From Rhodanobacter lindaniclasticus (lineage in GTDB: Bacteria > Pseudomonadota > Gammaproteobacteria > Xanthomonadales > Rhodanobacteraceae): DNA of 46,529 bases. Shown piece after piece: positions 15,656 through 25,004 of this stretch. The first letter of the stretch is position 1. Every line of letters starts with the position of its first letter. The notes below the pieces were generated by a model. It was given only the letters and a program-made list of their open reading frames with translations, was not told the origin of the DNA and searched no databases. Position numbers and translations under genes: made by a program. The stretch is from positions 1 to 46,529 of the forward strand of contig NZ_MWIO01000058.1 of assembly GCF_004799035.1 (NCBI RefSeq), in the 5' to 3' direction.

Positions 15656-17908
15656 CTAATCAGGATGCGCGTTCCGGGTCAGCCGCACCTTGCCGTCGGC
15701 GCCGCGGTCGATGCGGATGTCCTGGCGCTGGCCGCGGAAGGAGACCTGCTTGAGCGTCAGCGATTTCCAGCCCGGCGGCAGCACCGGCGCATAGGCCTGG
15801 ACCAGCCCGGTATCCTCGATGCGCAGGCCGCTGAGGCCGTAGACGAAGCTCTGCACGAAGCCGGCCGAGCTGGACAGCAGATAGCCGGCGTTGTTGGCGA
15901 CGGTCTCGGTGCGCACGTTGAACGGCGGCTTCAGGAAGCCGACCAGGTTGCGGTCGATCCAGTCGCCGGCGGCCTTGCCGTCGCCCAGTTCGGCCGCGCC
16001 CACGGCGAGCATCACCATCATCATCTCGTTCGGGTCGTCGCCGTGGGTGCGCAACGCCTCCAGCTGGAAGTCGAAATCGTTGCGGCGCACCTGCGGCGAC
16101 ATCGGCAGGTCGAGGTTCGGGTACATCAGCCAGATCAGCGAGGAGCCCATCCAGGTGATCTTGTCGTGCGGCACCGAGGGGTCGAAGTCGAGGTGGCGCT
16201 GGTGTTGCGTGTCGAACGGGAGGTACATCTTCGCGGCGATCGTGGCCCATTGGGGATCGGGCGCCTCGCCGACGAGCTTCGCCGCCGCCGTCGCGATGCG
16301 CAGCGCCTTGGTGGCGGCGGCGTTGGTGAAGGTGTCGTTCGGTACGTTGTCGTAGGCCTCGTCGGTGGAGGTGACGTGGTGGATCTCGTAGCGGTCGTGC
16401 GCCTGGTTCCAGCTGACCCGGCTGGTCCAGAACTGCGCGATCTCGCGGATCACCGGCCAGCCGTACCGCTTCAGCCAGGCCTGGTCGCCGCTGGCCAGGT
16501 AGTACTGCCACTGCGCGATCGCGATGTCGGCGTTGACGTGGATCTCGCGCCAGACGCCGTAGGCGAAGTGCGGGGTGTGGTCGAGACCGGTCTCCGGATC
16601 GGCCTCCCACGGGTACATCGTGCCCTTGGCGCCGTACTGCTTCGCCCGTTCGCGCGCCGGCTGCATGGTGCGCGCGCGGAACATCACGATCGGCTTGGCC
16701 CGCTCGGGGTGCAGCAGGAGCAGGGCGGGGAACACCCAGGAGTCACTGTCCCAGAAGGCGTGGCCGGCGTAGCCCGGGGTCAGCGCGCAGGCGCCCATCG
16801 GCCACGCCGTGCCCACCGTGGTGTTGGAGAGCAGGTAGTACAGATCCGAATGCACGGCGCGCTGCACTTGCGGGGCGCCGTCGATCACGATGTCCGATTG
16901 CCACAGCGTGTGCCAGGCGGCCTGGTGTTCCGCGAGCAGCGCGGCGAAGCCCTTGCTGCGCGCGGCAGTGGCCAGCGCCACGTCGGCGCGGGCGTCGCCG
17001 CCCCAGTCCTGGCGGGAGATCGCCACGTACTTGGTGAAGGCGTAGCGGTGGCCCTTGCGCACCCGTGCGGTGAGGTTCAGCGACAACTTGTGCGGGCCTT
17101 TCTCCAGCTGCACGCTTTCCACGTCCAGCCCGGCCGGCAGCTCGATCGCCGCAGCCTCGGCCATGCCAAGGCCATGCTCGGCGCGGCCGTCGAGCCACAC
17201 GGTCAGCGTGCTGGTGTCGCCGTCCGCGTCCAGCACGCGGGTGTAGCCGGGATACCACACCGCGGCGCGGTCGGGGGTCGGCACCGGCTTGTTCTGCAGG
17301 GTCTGGCCGCTGGCGATCACCGCGTCGATCATCTCCTCGCCGCTCAGGCTGGCGATCGGGAAACGCGGCTGGTGCTCCGACCACAGGCGGATCGGGAAGG
17401 TGAGCTGCACGCTGCCGTCGAACTGCGGCGTGACGGTCAGCCGCGTCGCGGCCAGGTGGTTGGCCGCCTGGCTGACGAAGGTGGTGACCTGCACGTCGGT
17501 GGACTTGCTGGCGTAGTCGAAGCGGTAGCGCGTGCTCAGCGTGCCGTCGTGCATGTTCAGCGTCTGCGCGTAGTCGGCGAAGATCTTGCGGTCGAGCCGG
17601 GTCGCGTTGAGCCAGCCGCCGCCGGGGTTGTAGTCGATCTCGCTCCAGCCCGGGATCGCGGCCGGGCGCGCGATGTCGCCGGGCTTGTAATCCATGAACG
17701 CGACCATGTACGCCCGGTTGGGCTCGGTACCGCGCACCGAGGTCATGGTGGAGAAATAGCCGTTGGCCAGGTAGCTGGGGAAGTAGCTGTCGAAGTTCGC
17801 CGCGGTGCCGGTGAGCAGGAAACTCGGGTCGGTGGCGGCGGGCGCCGGTGCGGCGAGCGTGGCGGCGAACAGGAACAGGCCGGCGAGGGTGGCGTGGCGT
17901 GGCTTCAT
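15656..17908 (-). CDS. Exported GH65-family alpha-glucosidase (hydrolase type)
   Basis: A 750-residue enzyme with a Sec signal peptide (MKPRHATLAGLFLFAATLAA, cleavage near APAAT). The (alpha/alpha)6 core shows FWDSDSWVFPALLLLHPERA (385-404), the GH65 substrate motif, and HHVTSTDEAYDN, placing the general acid at E517. NVRTETVANNAGYLL holds E668, the position expected for a catalytic base in the inverting hydrolases of the family. A phosphorylase-type phosphate loop is not seen. This matches the acid-trehalase / kojibiose-hydrolase / glucosylgalactosyl-hydroxylysine glucosidase side of GH65, rather than the phosphorylases. ATG 17908 is preceded by AGGAGCG. It is the last gene of the operon and is expected to cleave an alpha-glucoside in the periplasm. 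Confidence 0.82.
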   Translation of the reverse strand: MKPRHATLAGLFLFAATLAAPAPAATDPSFLLTGTAANFDSYFPSYLANGYFSTMTSVRGTEPNRAYMVAFMDYKPGDIARPAAIPGWSEIDYNPGGGWLNATRLDRKIFADYAQTLNMHDGTLSTRYRFDYASKSTDVQVTTFVSQAANHLAATRLTVTPQFDGSVQLTFPIRLWSEHQPRFPIASLSGEEMIDAVIASGQTLQNKPVPTPDRAAVWYPGYTRVLDADGDTSTLTVWLDGRAEHGLGMAEAAAIELPAGLDVESVQLEKGPHKLSLNLTARVRKGHRYAFTKYVAISRQDWGGDARADVALATAARSKGFAALLAEHQAAWHTLWQSDIVIDGAPQVQRAVHSDLYYLLSNTTVGTAWPMGACALTPGYAGHAFWDSDSWVFPALLLLHPERAKPIVMFRARTMQPARERAKQYGAKGTMYPWEADPETGLDHTPHFAYGVWREIHVNADIAIAQWQYYLASGDQAWLKRYGWPVIREIAQFWTSRVSWNQAHDRYEIHHVTSTDEAYDNVPNDTFTNAAATKALRIATAAAKLVGEAPDPQWATIAAKMYLPFDTQHQRHLDFDPSVPHDKITWMGSSLIWLMYPNLDLPMSPQVRRNDFDFQLEALRTHGDDPNEMMMVMLAVGAAELGDGKAAGDWIDRNLVGFLKPPFNVRTETVANNAGYLLSSSAGFVQSFVYGLSGLRIEDTGLVQAYAPVLPPGWKSLTLKQVSFRGQRQDIRIDRGADGKVRLTRNAHPD

Positions 17909-17927
17909 GGTCGCTCCTGGTGGCGGG

Positions 17928-19196
17928 CTACTTGGCGGCAAGTCCGATCGCCGGCGGTGCGTCGATGCCGGCGCGGTCGGTCTCGCGCTTGAACAGGAAC
18001 AGGGTGAGCAGGATCAGGCTCATCGGCAGCAGCGAGAAATAGAACGCGTTGATGCCGCCGACGCTGGCAAACACCCGCGCGGTGATGTACGAGCCGAGCG
18101 TGCCGCCGAGCGCGGAGAACACCACGATCAGCCCGGTCATCGCCGCGTGCATCGGCTTGGGCAGCGAGCTCAGCGCCACCGAGTTGATCACCGGGTAGAT
18201 CGGCGCCATCAGCAGGCCGAGCAGCGGGATCAGGTACGCCGCCAGCGGCGCGTCGAACCAGCCCACGTCCGGCCGCGCCATCACGCCGCGCGCCAGCGGC
18301 AGCACCACGACCACCAGCACGCCCATGCCGATCACGCACACGTTGAGCAGCGCGTACCAGCGCACCCGCTTCAGCACGTAGCCGGCCAGGAGGCGCCCCA
18401 GCGCGGTCATCCCGGCGAGGATGCTAGCGAACTGGATGCTCATGGCGTTCGGCAGTTTCAGGATCTCGTTGTTGAAGGTGGGCAGCCAGGTGCCGAAGCT
18501 CTGCTCGATCAGCACGTAGAGGAAGGCCGAGGCGAGGAACACGTAGACCAGCGGGCGCACGAACAGGCGCAGCATCTCCATGATCGCGTCGAGAAAGGAG
18601 TTGTTGTGGCCGTGCGCGTGCGCGGCGCTTTCGTCCATCCGGCTGGTGGCCAGCAGCGCGATCACCAGCACGCAGACACCGGCCAGCAGCCAGTACACGT
18701 TGAACCACGCCGGGTCGCCCGGGTTGGCCGGGTCGATGAAGGCGCTGAAGACCCAGTTGCCGGCCAGCACGCCGACCATGAACAGGCCCTCGATGGTGTT
18801 GGTCAGGCGCGAGTGCGCGATCTTGTCGGCAGTGAGCAGGCCGATCGAGGAGTACACCGCGACCTTGGTCAGCGCAAAGGAGAAACCCACGCAGGCGAAC
18901 AGCAGCCGCGTGGTCGGGAAACCGGGGTAGAGCGGCATCATCACGCAGGCGGCGCCGACGATCGCCAGCGCCAGCATCATGGAGCGCCGGTAGCCGAACA
19001 TCGGCAGGAACGAGGCGACCAGGAAGGAGGTGAACGCGATGGTCAGATCCTTGTAGCGTTCCAGTGCGCTGGCCGCCGGCTTGTCGATGCCGAAGGTGGC
19101 GATCGACTGCAGGATCACCGTGCCGACGCTGTTGAGCAGGATCGCGAAGATCATGTAGATCAGCGCCAGCGCGACGATCATGCGGATTCGGTTCAT
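17928..19196 (-). CDS. MFS sugar transporter of the alpha-glucoside locus
   Basis: A 422-residue inner-membrane protein with about twelve hydrophobic segments (MIVALALIYMIFAILLNSVG at the start) and a central cytoplasmic loop containing the histidine-rich AHAHGHNN. It belongs to the major facilitator superfamily, but I cannot place it in a named subfamily. Lying 19 bp before the exported GH65 gene and downstream of a TonB-dependent receptor, it likely moves glucose or an intact alpha-linked disaccharide into the cytoplasm, where the GH65 phosphorylase fusion can act. GGGGGTGAC before the ATG is the probable ribosome site. Confidence 0.82.
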   Translation of the reverse strand: MNRIRMIVALALIYMIFAILLNSVGTVILQSIATFGIDKPAASALERYKDLTIAFTSFLVASFLPMFGYRRSMMLALAIVGAACVMMPLYPGFPTTRLLFACVGFSFALTKVAVYSSIGLLTADKIAHSRLTNTIEGLFMVGVLAGNWVFSAFIDPANPGDPAWFNVYWLLAGVCVLVIALLATSRMDESAAHAHGHNNSFLDAIMEMLRLFVRPLVYVFLASAFLYVLIEQSFGTWLPTFNNEILKLPNAMSIQFASILAGMTALGRLLAGYVLKRVRWYALLNVCVIGMGVLVVVVLPLARGVMARPDVGWFDAPLAAYLIPLLGLLMAPIYPVINSVALSSLPKPMHAAMTGLIVVFSALGGTLGSYITARVFASVGGINAFYFSLLPMSLILLTLFLFKRETDRAGIDAPPAIGLAAK

Positions 19197-19236
19197 GTCA
19201 CCCCCGGTGTCGTGGTGTGCAGGTCTGGCGAAAAGA

Positions 19237-19276
19237 CGCGATCCGGATCACAAGGGAGGGTTCGATCCGGATCGCG
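19237..19276. other. Perfect 13-bp stem-loop between the TonB receptor and MFS genes
   Basis: CGCGATCCGGATC at 19237-19249 and GATCCGGATCGCG at 19264-19276 pair perfectly across a 14-base loop. Each arm also contains the palindrome GATCCGGATC. It fills the 101-bp gap inside the operon, right after the receptor stop codon, with no T-run. A role in mRNA processing or partial termination would set the receptor above the distal genes (inference). Confidence 0.65.
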
Positions 19277-19297
19277 CGCCCCGCAGCCGTCCCAGGC

Positions 19298-21844
19298 TCA
19301 GAACAGGTACTTCACCGTCATGTTCACCTCGCGGCCTTCCAGCGGTCGGGCCAGGATCACGCCGCCGGAAACGGCGGTGCCGAAGATGCGCGAATTGCTC
19401 TCGGTCAGGCCCAGCTCGTTGGTGATGTTGGTGCCCTGCAGGCGCAACTGCCAGTTCTGCTCGATGTTCGCGATCACGCCGAAGTCGAGCGTGTGGTAAC
19501 TGCCCAGTTGCTGCAGGCCGGACTGGTCCTGGGTATGCGGACCGACGCGGGTATAGGTCACGAAGGCCGTGATGTCGCCCGACGCGAACGGAATCCGGTA
19601 GCTCGGGGTGAACATGTAGCGGAACTTCGGTTGCCGCTGCAACTGCTTGCCATTGATCGGCGCGCAGCCGGTGACGCCGGTGACCACGTTGGTGAAGATG
19701 AAACACGAGTTGTTGTGCGTGTAGTGGCCGTCCAGATAGTTCGCCACCAGTGACAGCTTCAGGTTCTCGACCGGCGTGAGCGCGCCGGCGATGTTGATGC
19801 CCTTGGAATCCGAACCGTAGAGCTGCGGGCCGCCAACCGGTACGCCGGCACCGTCGGTGGGCTGGAAGGTGAGGCCGTTGAACTGCTTGTGGTAGACGCT
19901 GATGTCGGCGTACACCAGATCCGACTGGTACTTGAAGCCCGCCTCGAAGTTCTGGATCTTCTGCAGCGGCGCGGTGTTGCCGGTGGTGAAGCCGCGGATC
20001 GCGTTGTCGAAATCACCGAAGTGCACGCCCTTGTTGGCGCGCACGTAGACGCTCATGTTGTCGGCCAGCTCGTAGTTCGCGCCGACCGTCCACGAGGTGT
20101 GGGTCTTGTCGTAGTTGGTGCGGGCGAACGAGCCGTCGCAGACCGGCACGGCGTTGTTGTACAGCGTCAACGGGTTGCTATCGAGGTCGACGTTGCCGAG
20201 GTTGCACACATTGTTGGTGGCATCCTGGTTTTCCAGCCGGGCCGACGCGTCGAGCAGCCACTTGCCGATGCGCCACCGGTCGGAGAGGTAGAACGCCTTG
20301 TTGGTGGCGGTGCCGTGCTGGGCGATATTGAAACCGCCGTTGTCGAGGAAGCCCTGGCTGTCGGTGACGTTGTAGGTCTGGCCGCCATCGGTGTAGCTCA
20401 CCGCGATCGGTCGCGCGTTCGGCGTGTTGGTCATCAGCATCTGGTTGCCCAGCGCCCACTTGTCGTTCATGGTGTAGTGCGCCAGGTACAGGCCCGCCGT
20501 GAGCGTGTTGCCGTCGAAGATCTCCTTGCTCAGGCGGAAGTCGTTGTTGACGTTCTTCAGGTGCTTGTGGATGTACCACCAACCCTGGTGGATCACGCTC
20601 TGGTTCGGGTCGACCGTGCCGCCGCCGCCCGGGCCGGCGTAGGTCGCCGTGGCCGTGCCTGCCGGCAGGCCCAGGCCGCCCTGGCTGGTCGGCGTGTTGT
20701 ACAGCTCGTCGGTCAGCGAGGCCGGGTTGGAGCCGGAGAACAGCGCGTTGGTGTCGACGTCGCCGGCGTCGATCAGGAACTTGTCGCTGATCGACCAGCC
20801 GTTGCCGAGGTCGTAGTCGAAATTGCCGCCGAAGAAATTCATCTTCGCGCCGCGGCCGTTGGCGAGGTCGGCGTTGGTGCCGCCACCCGGATAGCCGGCC
20901 AGGAACACGTGCTGGATGTACTTGCTGTTGTAGGTATCCTTGAGCGGGTCGAAGCCCGGGTAGGCACTGAAGTTGTCGGTGCCGTTCTGGATCAGCGGGA
21001 TCGGCGTGATGAACTGGTTCTTGTCGTTCAACGCACGCGCGTAGAACATCATCGAGCCGTTGTCGGAGTCGTGGGTCAGCGTGGCGGTGAGCTGGCCGCC
21101 CTTGTCTGCCGAAAACTGCGGATCGCGCACGCCGTCGGAGTCGCGATAGAAGCCGCCGATGCTGCCGTACCAGTTCTCGGCGATCGGGAAGCCGAGGAAG
21201 CCGTCGACGCGCTTCAGGTTTTCCGAGCCGTAGGTGACGCCGATGCTGCCGGACGGCACCTCGGTGCCCTGTTTGAGGATGAAGTTCTCGGTGGCGCCGA
21301 TCTGGCCGTCCGCGAACACCACCGAGGGGCCGCCCTGCAGGATCTCGACGCGGTCGATGGTGTCGTCGAGGCGGAAGATCGAGGTCTGCTCGAAGAACGA
21401 CAGGGTCGGCATGCCGTACAGGGGCGAGCCCATCAGCTGCACCGTGTTGAACGGCGCGTCGCCGCCGCCGGGAAAGCCGGCGATCTCGATGTTGGCGCCG
21501 GTCTGGCCGCCGGTGGACTCCGGCCACAGGCCGGGTGCGATCTTCAGCAGGTCCGCGGTGCTCTTGGGGTTGGACTGCCTGATCTGTTCGGCGGTGGCGG
21601 TGGTGACCGAGTAGCTGGTGTCGATCTTCCTCAGGCCGCCGGCCGCGGTGTTGCCCGTCACCACGACCTGTTCCAGGGTCTTGGCCTGGGCGAGCTCGGC
21701 TTTTTTCTGCTGGGCCGAACGTTGCGTGGTCGGTGCCTGCGCACCCTGCGCCGGCGTGGTGTCCTGGGCCATCGTGGCGCCGCAGAACAGGATGGCGGCG
21801 ATGGCCACCGGAAGGCTCAATCTGGACAGCTGCTTGGTCTTCAT
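19298..21844 (-). CDS. TonB-dependent outer-membrane receptor of the alpha-glucoside locus
   Basis: An 848-residue receptor. A signal peptide (MKTKQLSRLSLPVAIAAILF, cleavage near TMAQD) is followed by an Ala/Gln-rich linker, a TonB-box-like EQVVVTGN, and the plug domain with VEILQGGPSVVFADGQIGA. The beta-barrel ends in MTVKYLF with the terminal phenylalanine of outer-membrane proteins. The start at 21844 is supported by GGGGAGTG six bases upstream; the longer frame running into the upstream gene is spurious. It lies 73 bp after the GH65 fusion gene and likely imports an alpha-linked di- or oligosaccharide for the two GH65 enzymes. The specific sugar cannot be read from the sequence. Confidence 0.9.
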   Translation of the reverse strand: MKTKQLSRLSLPVAIAAILFCGATMAQDTTPAQGAQAPTTQRSAQQKKAELAQAKTLEQVVVTGNTAAGGLRKIDTSYSVTTATAEQIRQSNPKSTADLLKIAPGLWPESTGGQTGANIEIAGFPGGGDAPFNTVQLMGSPLYGMPTLSFFEQTSIFRLDDTIDRVEILQGGPSVVFADGQIGATENFILKQGTEVPSGSIGVTYGSENLKRVDGFLGFPIAENWYGSIGGFYRDSDGVRDPQFSADKGGQLTATLTHDSDNGSMMFYARALNDKNQFITPIPLIQNGTDNFSAYPGFDPLKDTYNSKYIQHVFLAGYPGGGTNADLANGRGAKMNFFGGNFDYDLGNGWSISDKFLIDAGDVDTNALFSGSNPASLTDELYNTPTSQGGLGLPAGTATATYAGPGGGGTVDPNQSVIHQGWWYIHKHLKNVNNDFRLSKEIFDGNTLTAGLYLAHYTMNDKWALGNQMLMTNTPNARPIAVSYTDGGQTYNVTDSQGFLDNGGFNIAQHGTATNKAFYLSDRWRIGKWLLDASARLENQDATNNVCNLGNVDLDSNPLTLYNNAVPVCDGSFARTNYDKTHTSWTVGANYELADNMSVYVRANKGVHFGDFDNAIRGFTTGNTAPLQKIQNFEAGFKYQSDLVYADISVYHKQFNGLTFQPTDGAGVPVGGPQLYGSDSKGINIAGALTPVENLKLSLVANYLDGHYTHNNSCFIFTNVVTGVTGCAPINGKQLQRQPKFRYMFTPSYRIPFASGDITAFVTYTRVGPHTQDQSGLQQLGSYHTLDFGVIANIEQNWQLRLQGTNITNELGLTESNSRIFGTAVSGGVILARPLEGREVNMTVKYLF

Positions 21845-21917
21845 TTCCGTCACTCCCCACCAGTTGGATTGGATTGTTTTGGCCGCACAGCTCGTGCCGG
21901 CTGCGCGGAACGGCCGC

Positions 21918-24900
21918 TCATGCGATGAATCGGCTGATGTCGAACGCGGCAATGTCCGGCAACAGCACGTCCGCCTTGTCCAGCTCCTGGGCGTGGCCGA
22001 TGCCGACCGCCGCCATGCCCGCCGCCTGCAGGGCGGCAATACCCGCCGCGGCGTCCTCCACGCCGAGGCAGTCCTGCGCCGCCAGGCCTAGCCCGCGCGC
22101 CGCCGCCAGGAAGATCTCCGGGTCGGGCTTGGAGCGGGCGATGCGGTTGGCGTCGACCACGTAGTCGAACAGCGTGGCGATGCCGAGCCGGTCGAGCAGC
22201 TGCGGCGCATTGCGGCTGGCCGAGGCCAGCGCGGTCTTCAACCCGGCGCGGCGCACGGACTCCACCGCGGCGCGCGCGCCGGGAAGCAGATCCTGCGGAC
22301 CGAGCCGGCCGATCAGTTCGACGTAGTGCGCGTTCTTGCGCGCGGCCAGCGTTTCCTTCTCCGCCTCGCCGTACGCGCGCGGCGCGCGTTCCAGCAGGAT
22401 GTCCAGCGAACCGCGTCGGTCCACGCCCTTCATGCGCGCGGCGGTGGCCTCGTCGAGCGGCACGCCGATCTCGTCGGCCAGTTGCTGCCAGGCGGCGCGG
22501 TGCAGCACCGCGGTGTCGGCGAGCACGCCGTCGAGGTCGAACACCACGGCCTTCGGCACCGTCGGCATCGCCGCGAATCCCGTGCAGGGCAGCTGCAGCG
22601 ACTGGCCGGCGCGCAGGCGTTGCGGCGTGCCGTCGTGCAGGAAGGTGATCGCCTCGCCTGCGGTGAGTGTGTAGTGTGCGCCGTCGCCATCGACTTCCAC
22701 GCGCAGGTGCGCATCGTGCCAGCGCAGGCCGAAACGGTAACCCTGCCAGGTCGCCGGCAACCGCGGCGACAGTGCCGGCAGGCCGTCGTGCACGCGCAGG
22801 CCGCCGAAGCCCCAGGTCAGCGCCAGCCAGCTGCCGGCCATCGCGGCCATGTGCAGGCCGTGCGCGGCGTTGCCGTGCAGGTCGTCCAGATCCACGCGCA
22901 AGGTGTCGAGGAAATAGCGGTACGCCTTGCCGGCATGGCCCACCTCGGCGGCGATCACCGCGAAGGTGGAGGCGGACAGGGTGGAGTCGTGCACGGTGAT
23001 GGCTTCGTAGTAGTCGAAGTTGCGCCGCTTGGCGGCCGTGTCGACCTGTTCGCCGGCCAGCATCAGGGCCAGCAGCGTGTCGGCCTGCTTGCACACCTGG
23101 TGCCGGTAGATGCCGAGCGGATGCATGCGCAGCAGCAGCGGGCGCCTGTCCGCCGTGGTGGCCAGTTCCGCCGGCAGCCGCGGCTTGTCGAGGAAGCCGT
23201 CGCCTTGCGGGAAGATGCCCAGCGCGGCGTCCACCGGGAGGTACATCGCCCGCGCCGCGGCCCGCCACTGTGCCGGCTCGTCGGCATCGAGGCCGATGCG
23301 GGTGGCCAGCGCGGCGTACTCGGTCGGGTGGCTCAGCGCCATCCACTCGGCGGTGGCGACGGCGTCGCGCAGGTGCCGCTGCGCCATGCAGTTGGTGTAA
23401 TGGTTGTTGTCGACCAGGGCGGAGTACTCGTCGGGGCCGGTGACCTCGTGAATGCAGAACGCGCCGCCGCGGCGCGGATTGAAATGGCCGATCTGCAGCC
23501 AGATCCGCGCCGTCTCGAAGATCATCTCGGCGCCGCCTTCGAGCAGGAATGCCCGGTCGCCGCTGGCGTCGACATAGAGGCGGATCGCCCACGCCACCGC
23601 GGCGTTGATGTGGTACTGCGCCGAGCCACCGGGAAAGTACGCGGAGCATTCGTCGCCGCTGATCGTGCGCCAGGCGTACAGCGCCCCGTGCGGGTGGTTG
23701 AGTTCACGCGCATGCTGGCGCGCGTGCTCCAGCGTGCGGTGGCGCCAGACCAGCATGGCGCGCGCCCGCTCCGGCGCGAGGGTGACCAGTGCCGGCAGCA
23801 TGAAGATTTCGGCATCCCAGAAGCAGTGGCCCTCGTAACCCTCGCCGGTGAGTCCCTTCGCCGCGGTGCCGGCGTGGCCGTCGCTGCTGCTGGACTGGAA
23901 CAGGTGGAACAGGTTGAGGCGCAAGGCCTGCTCGGTGGCGGGATCGCCGGCGATGGCCAGATCGGCCTGCGCCCAGAATCCGGCCAGTATCCGTGACTGG
24001 TGCTCCAGCAGGGCCGGGTAGCCTTGCGCGGTGGCCGCGTCCAGCGTGGCATTGGCCCGGGCCAGCAGGGCATCGGCATTGTCCTGGGCGAATGGCGCGG
24101 TGAAGGCATAGGCGACGAACTTGTCCAGACCGACCGTCTGGCCCGGCGCGAGCATGCCCGTGCAGGCCTGCGTCACGCCGTCGGCGCCGCATGCGGCATC
24201 GCCAAAGTCGAGCCCGGTGAGCTGGTGACGTTGCGCGCAGATCAGCCGGATGCCGCTGTGGCTGGTCTGCTGGCCGACCCAGGCCGAGGCATGGTGGGCT
24301 TGCGCTGCCCAGCGGGTGAGGCCGCCGGCGAGACGTGCGCCGATGCGCGGATCGTCGCCCTGGCCGACCGCCTCGCGCCCGGTGGCGATCGAGGACTCCA
24401 GCGTGATCGGGCCGCGGTAGTCGATCGAGTGCACGCGATAGCGGATCGCCAGCAGTCCGGGTTCGGCCAGGCTGACCAGGCGCTCGGCCTCGATCTCCAG
24501 CGTGGCGCCCTGCGGCGAGCGCCAGCGCAGGCGGCGGCGGTAGCAGCCGTGGCGCAGATCCAGCACGCGTTCGAACTGCAGCCATTCGCCCTCGCCCAGC
24601 CGCACCGGCGTGTCACCCAGGCGCAGGCGGATGCGGGTGGCGTCGGCGACCGGGATGCGCGTGTCGGTATGCCTGGCGAAGCCGGGAAATCGCTCGTGGT
24701 ACTCGATCGGCGTGCGCTCCCACACCCCGGACAGCAGGGTGGCCTGGCTGGCGCTGTCGGCCTCCTCCAGGTTGCCGCGCACGCCGAGCGTGCCGTTGGC
24801 CAGGGCGAACAGGCTCTCGTCGTGGGCAAAGCCGGCGGGGTCGGTGCCGTGGCGCATCAGCAGCCAGGGATCGCTGCCGACCGGCCCAGCAGGCGTGCTG

Positions 24901-24977
24901 GTGCCGTGGCTTGTCGCGGCTGCTGCGCTCTGGTGATCCACCGGCAAATTCCCCTCGGCTCGTGTCAGGCCCGTCAT
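21918..24977 (-). CDS. GH65 disaccharide phosphorylase fused to beta-phosphoglucomutase
   Basis: A 1019-residue cytoplasmic two-enzyme protein. Residues 1-805 are a GH65 phosphorylase (maltose/trehalose/kojibiose/nigerose type): FWDAEIFMLPAL (386-397), VTGPDEY with the general acid E517, and HDSTLSASTFAVIAAE, which matches the phosphate-contacting region of the phosphorylases. Residues 807-1019 are a HAD-fold beta-phosphoglucomutase with the nucleophile motif FDLDGVLADT (D814, D816), LASASRN and GVEDAAAG. Phosphorolysis gives glucose plus beta-glucose-1-phosphate, and the second domain would convert the latter to glucose-6-phosphate. The two activities are usually encoded by adjacent genes. 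It is the first gene of the operon, divergent from the LacI regulator. No frameshift is seen across the junction. Confidence 0.9.
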   Translation of the reverse strand: MTGLTRAEGNLPVDHQSAAAATSHGTSTPAGPVGSDPWLLMRHGTDPAGFAHDESLFALANGTLGVRGNLEEADSASQATLLSGVWERTPIEYHERFPGFARHTDTRIPVADATRIRLRLGDTPVRLGEGEWLQFERVLDLRHGCYRRRLRWRSPQGATLEIEAERLVSLAEPGLLAIRYRVHSIDYRGPITLESSIATGREAVGQGDDPRIGARLAGGLTRWAAQAHHASAWVGQQTSHSGIRLICAQRHQLTGLDFGDAACGADGVTQACTGMLAPGQTVGLDKFVAYAFTAPFAQDNADALLARANATLDAATAQGYPALLEHQSRILAGFWAQADLAIAGDPATEQALRLNLFHLFQSSSSDGHAGTAAKGLTGEGYEGHCFWDAEIFMLPALVTLAPERARAMLVWRHRTLEHARQHARELNHPHGALYAWRTISGDECSAYFPGGSAQYHINAAVAWAIRLYVDASGDRAFLLEGGAEMIFETARIWLQIGHFNPRRGGAFCIHEVTGPDEYSALVDNNHYTNCMAQRHLRDAVATAEWMALSHPTEYAALATRIGLDADEPAQWRAAARAMYLPVDAALGIFPQGDGFLDKPRLPAELATTADRRPLLLRMHPLGIYRHQVCKQADTLLALMLAGEQVDTAAKRRNFDYYEAITVHDSTLSASTFAVIAAEVGHAGKAYRYFLDTLRVDLDDLHGNAAHGLHMAAMAGSWLALTWGFGGLRVHDGLPALSPRLPATWQGYRFGLRWHDAHLRVEVDGDGAHYTLTAGEAITFLHDGTPQRLRAGQSLQLPCTGFAAMPTVPKAVVFDLDGVLADTAVLHRAAWQQLADEIGVPLDEATAARMKGVDRRGSLDILLERAPRAYGEAEKETLAARKNAHYVELIGRLGPQDLLPGARAAVESVRRAGLKTALASASRNAPQLLDRLGIATLFDYVVDANRIARSKPDPEIFLAAARGLGLAAQDCLGVEDAAAGIAALQAAGMAAVGIGHAQELDKADVLLPDIAAFDISRFIA

Positions 24978-25004
24978 TTCCCCGATCCGGGCGGAGCTTG
25001 GCAG

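Noticed and set aside
15665..17992. 775-codon plus-strand frame opposite the exported GH65 gene
   Set aside because: Antisense of the GH65 gene with repetitive Val/Gly/Arg/His composition; no domain.
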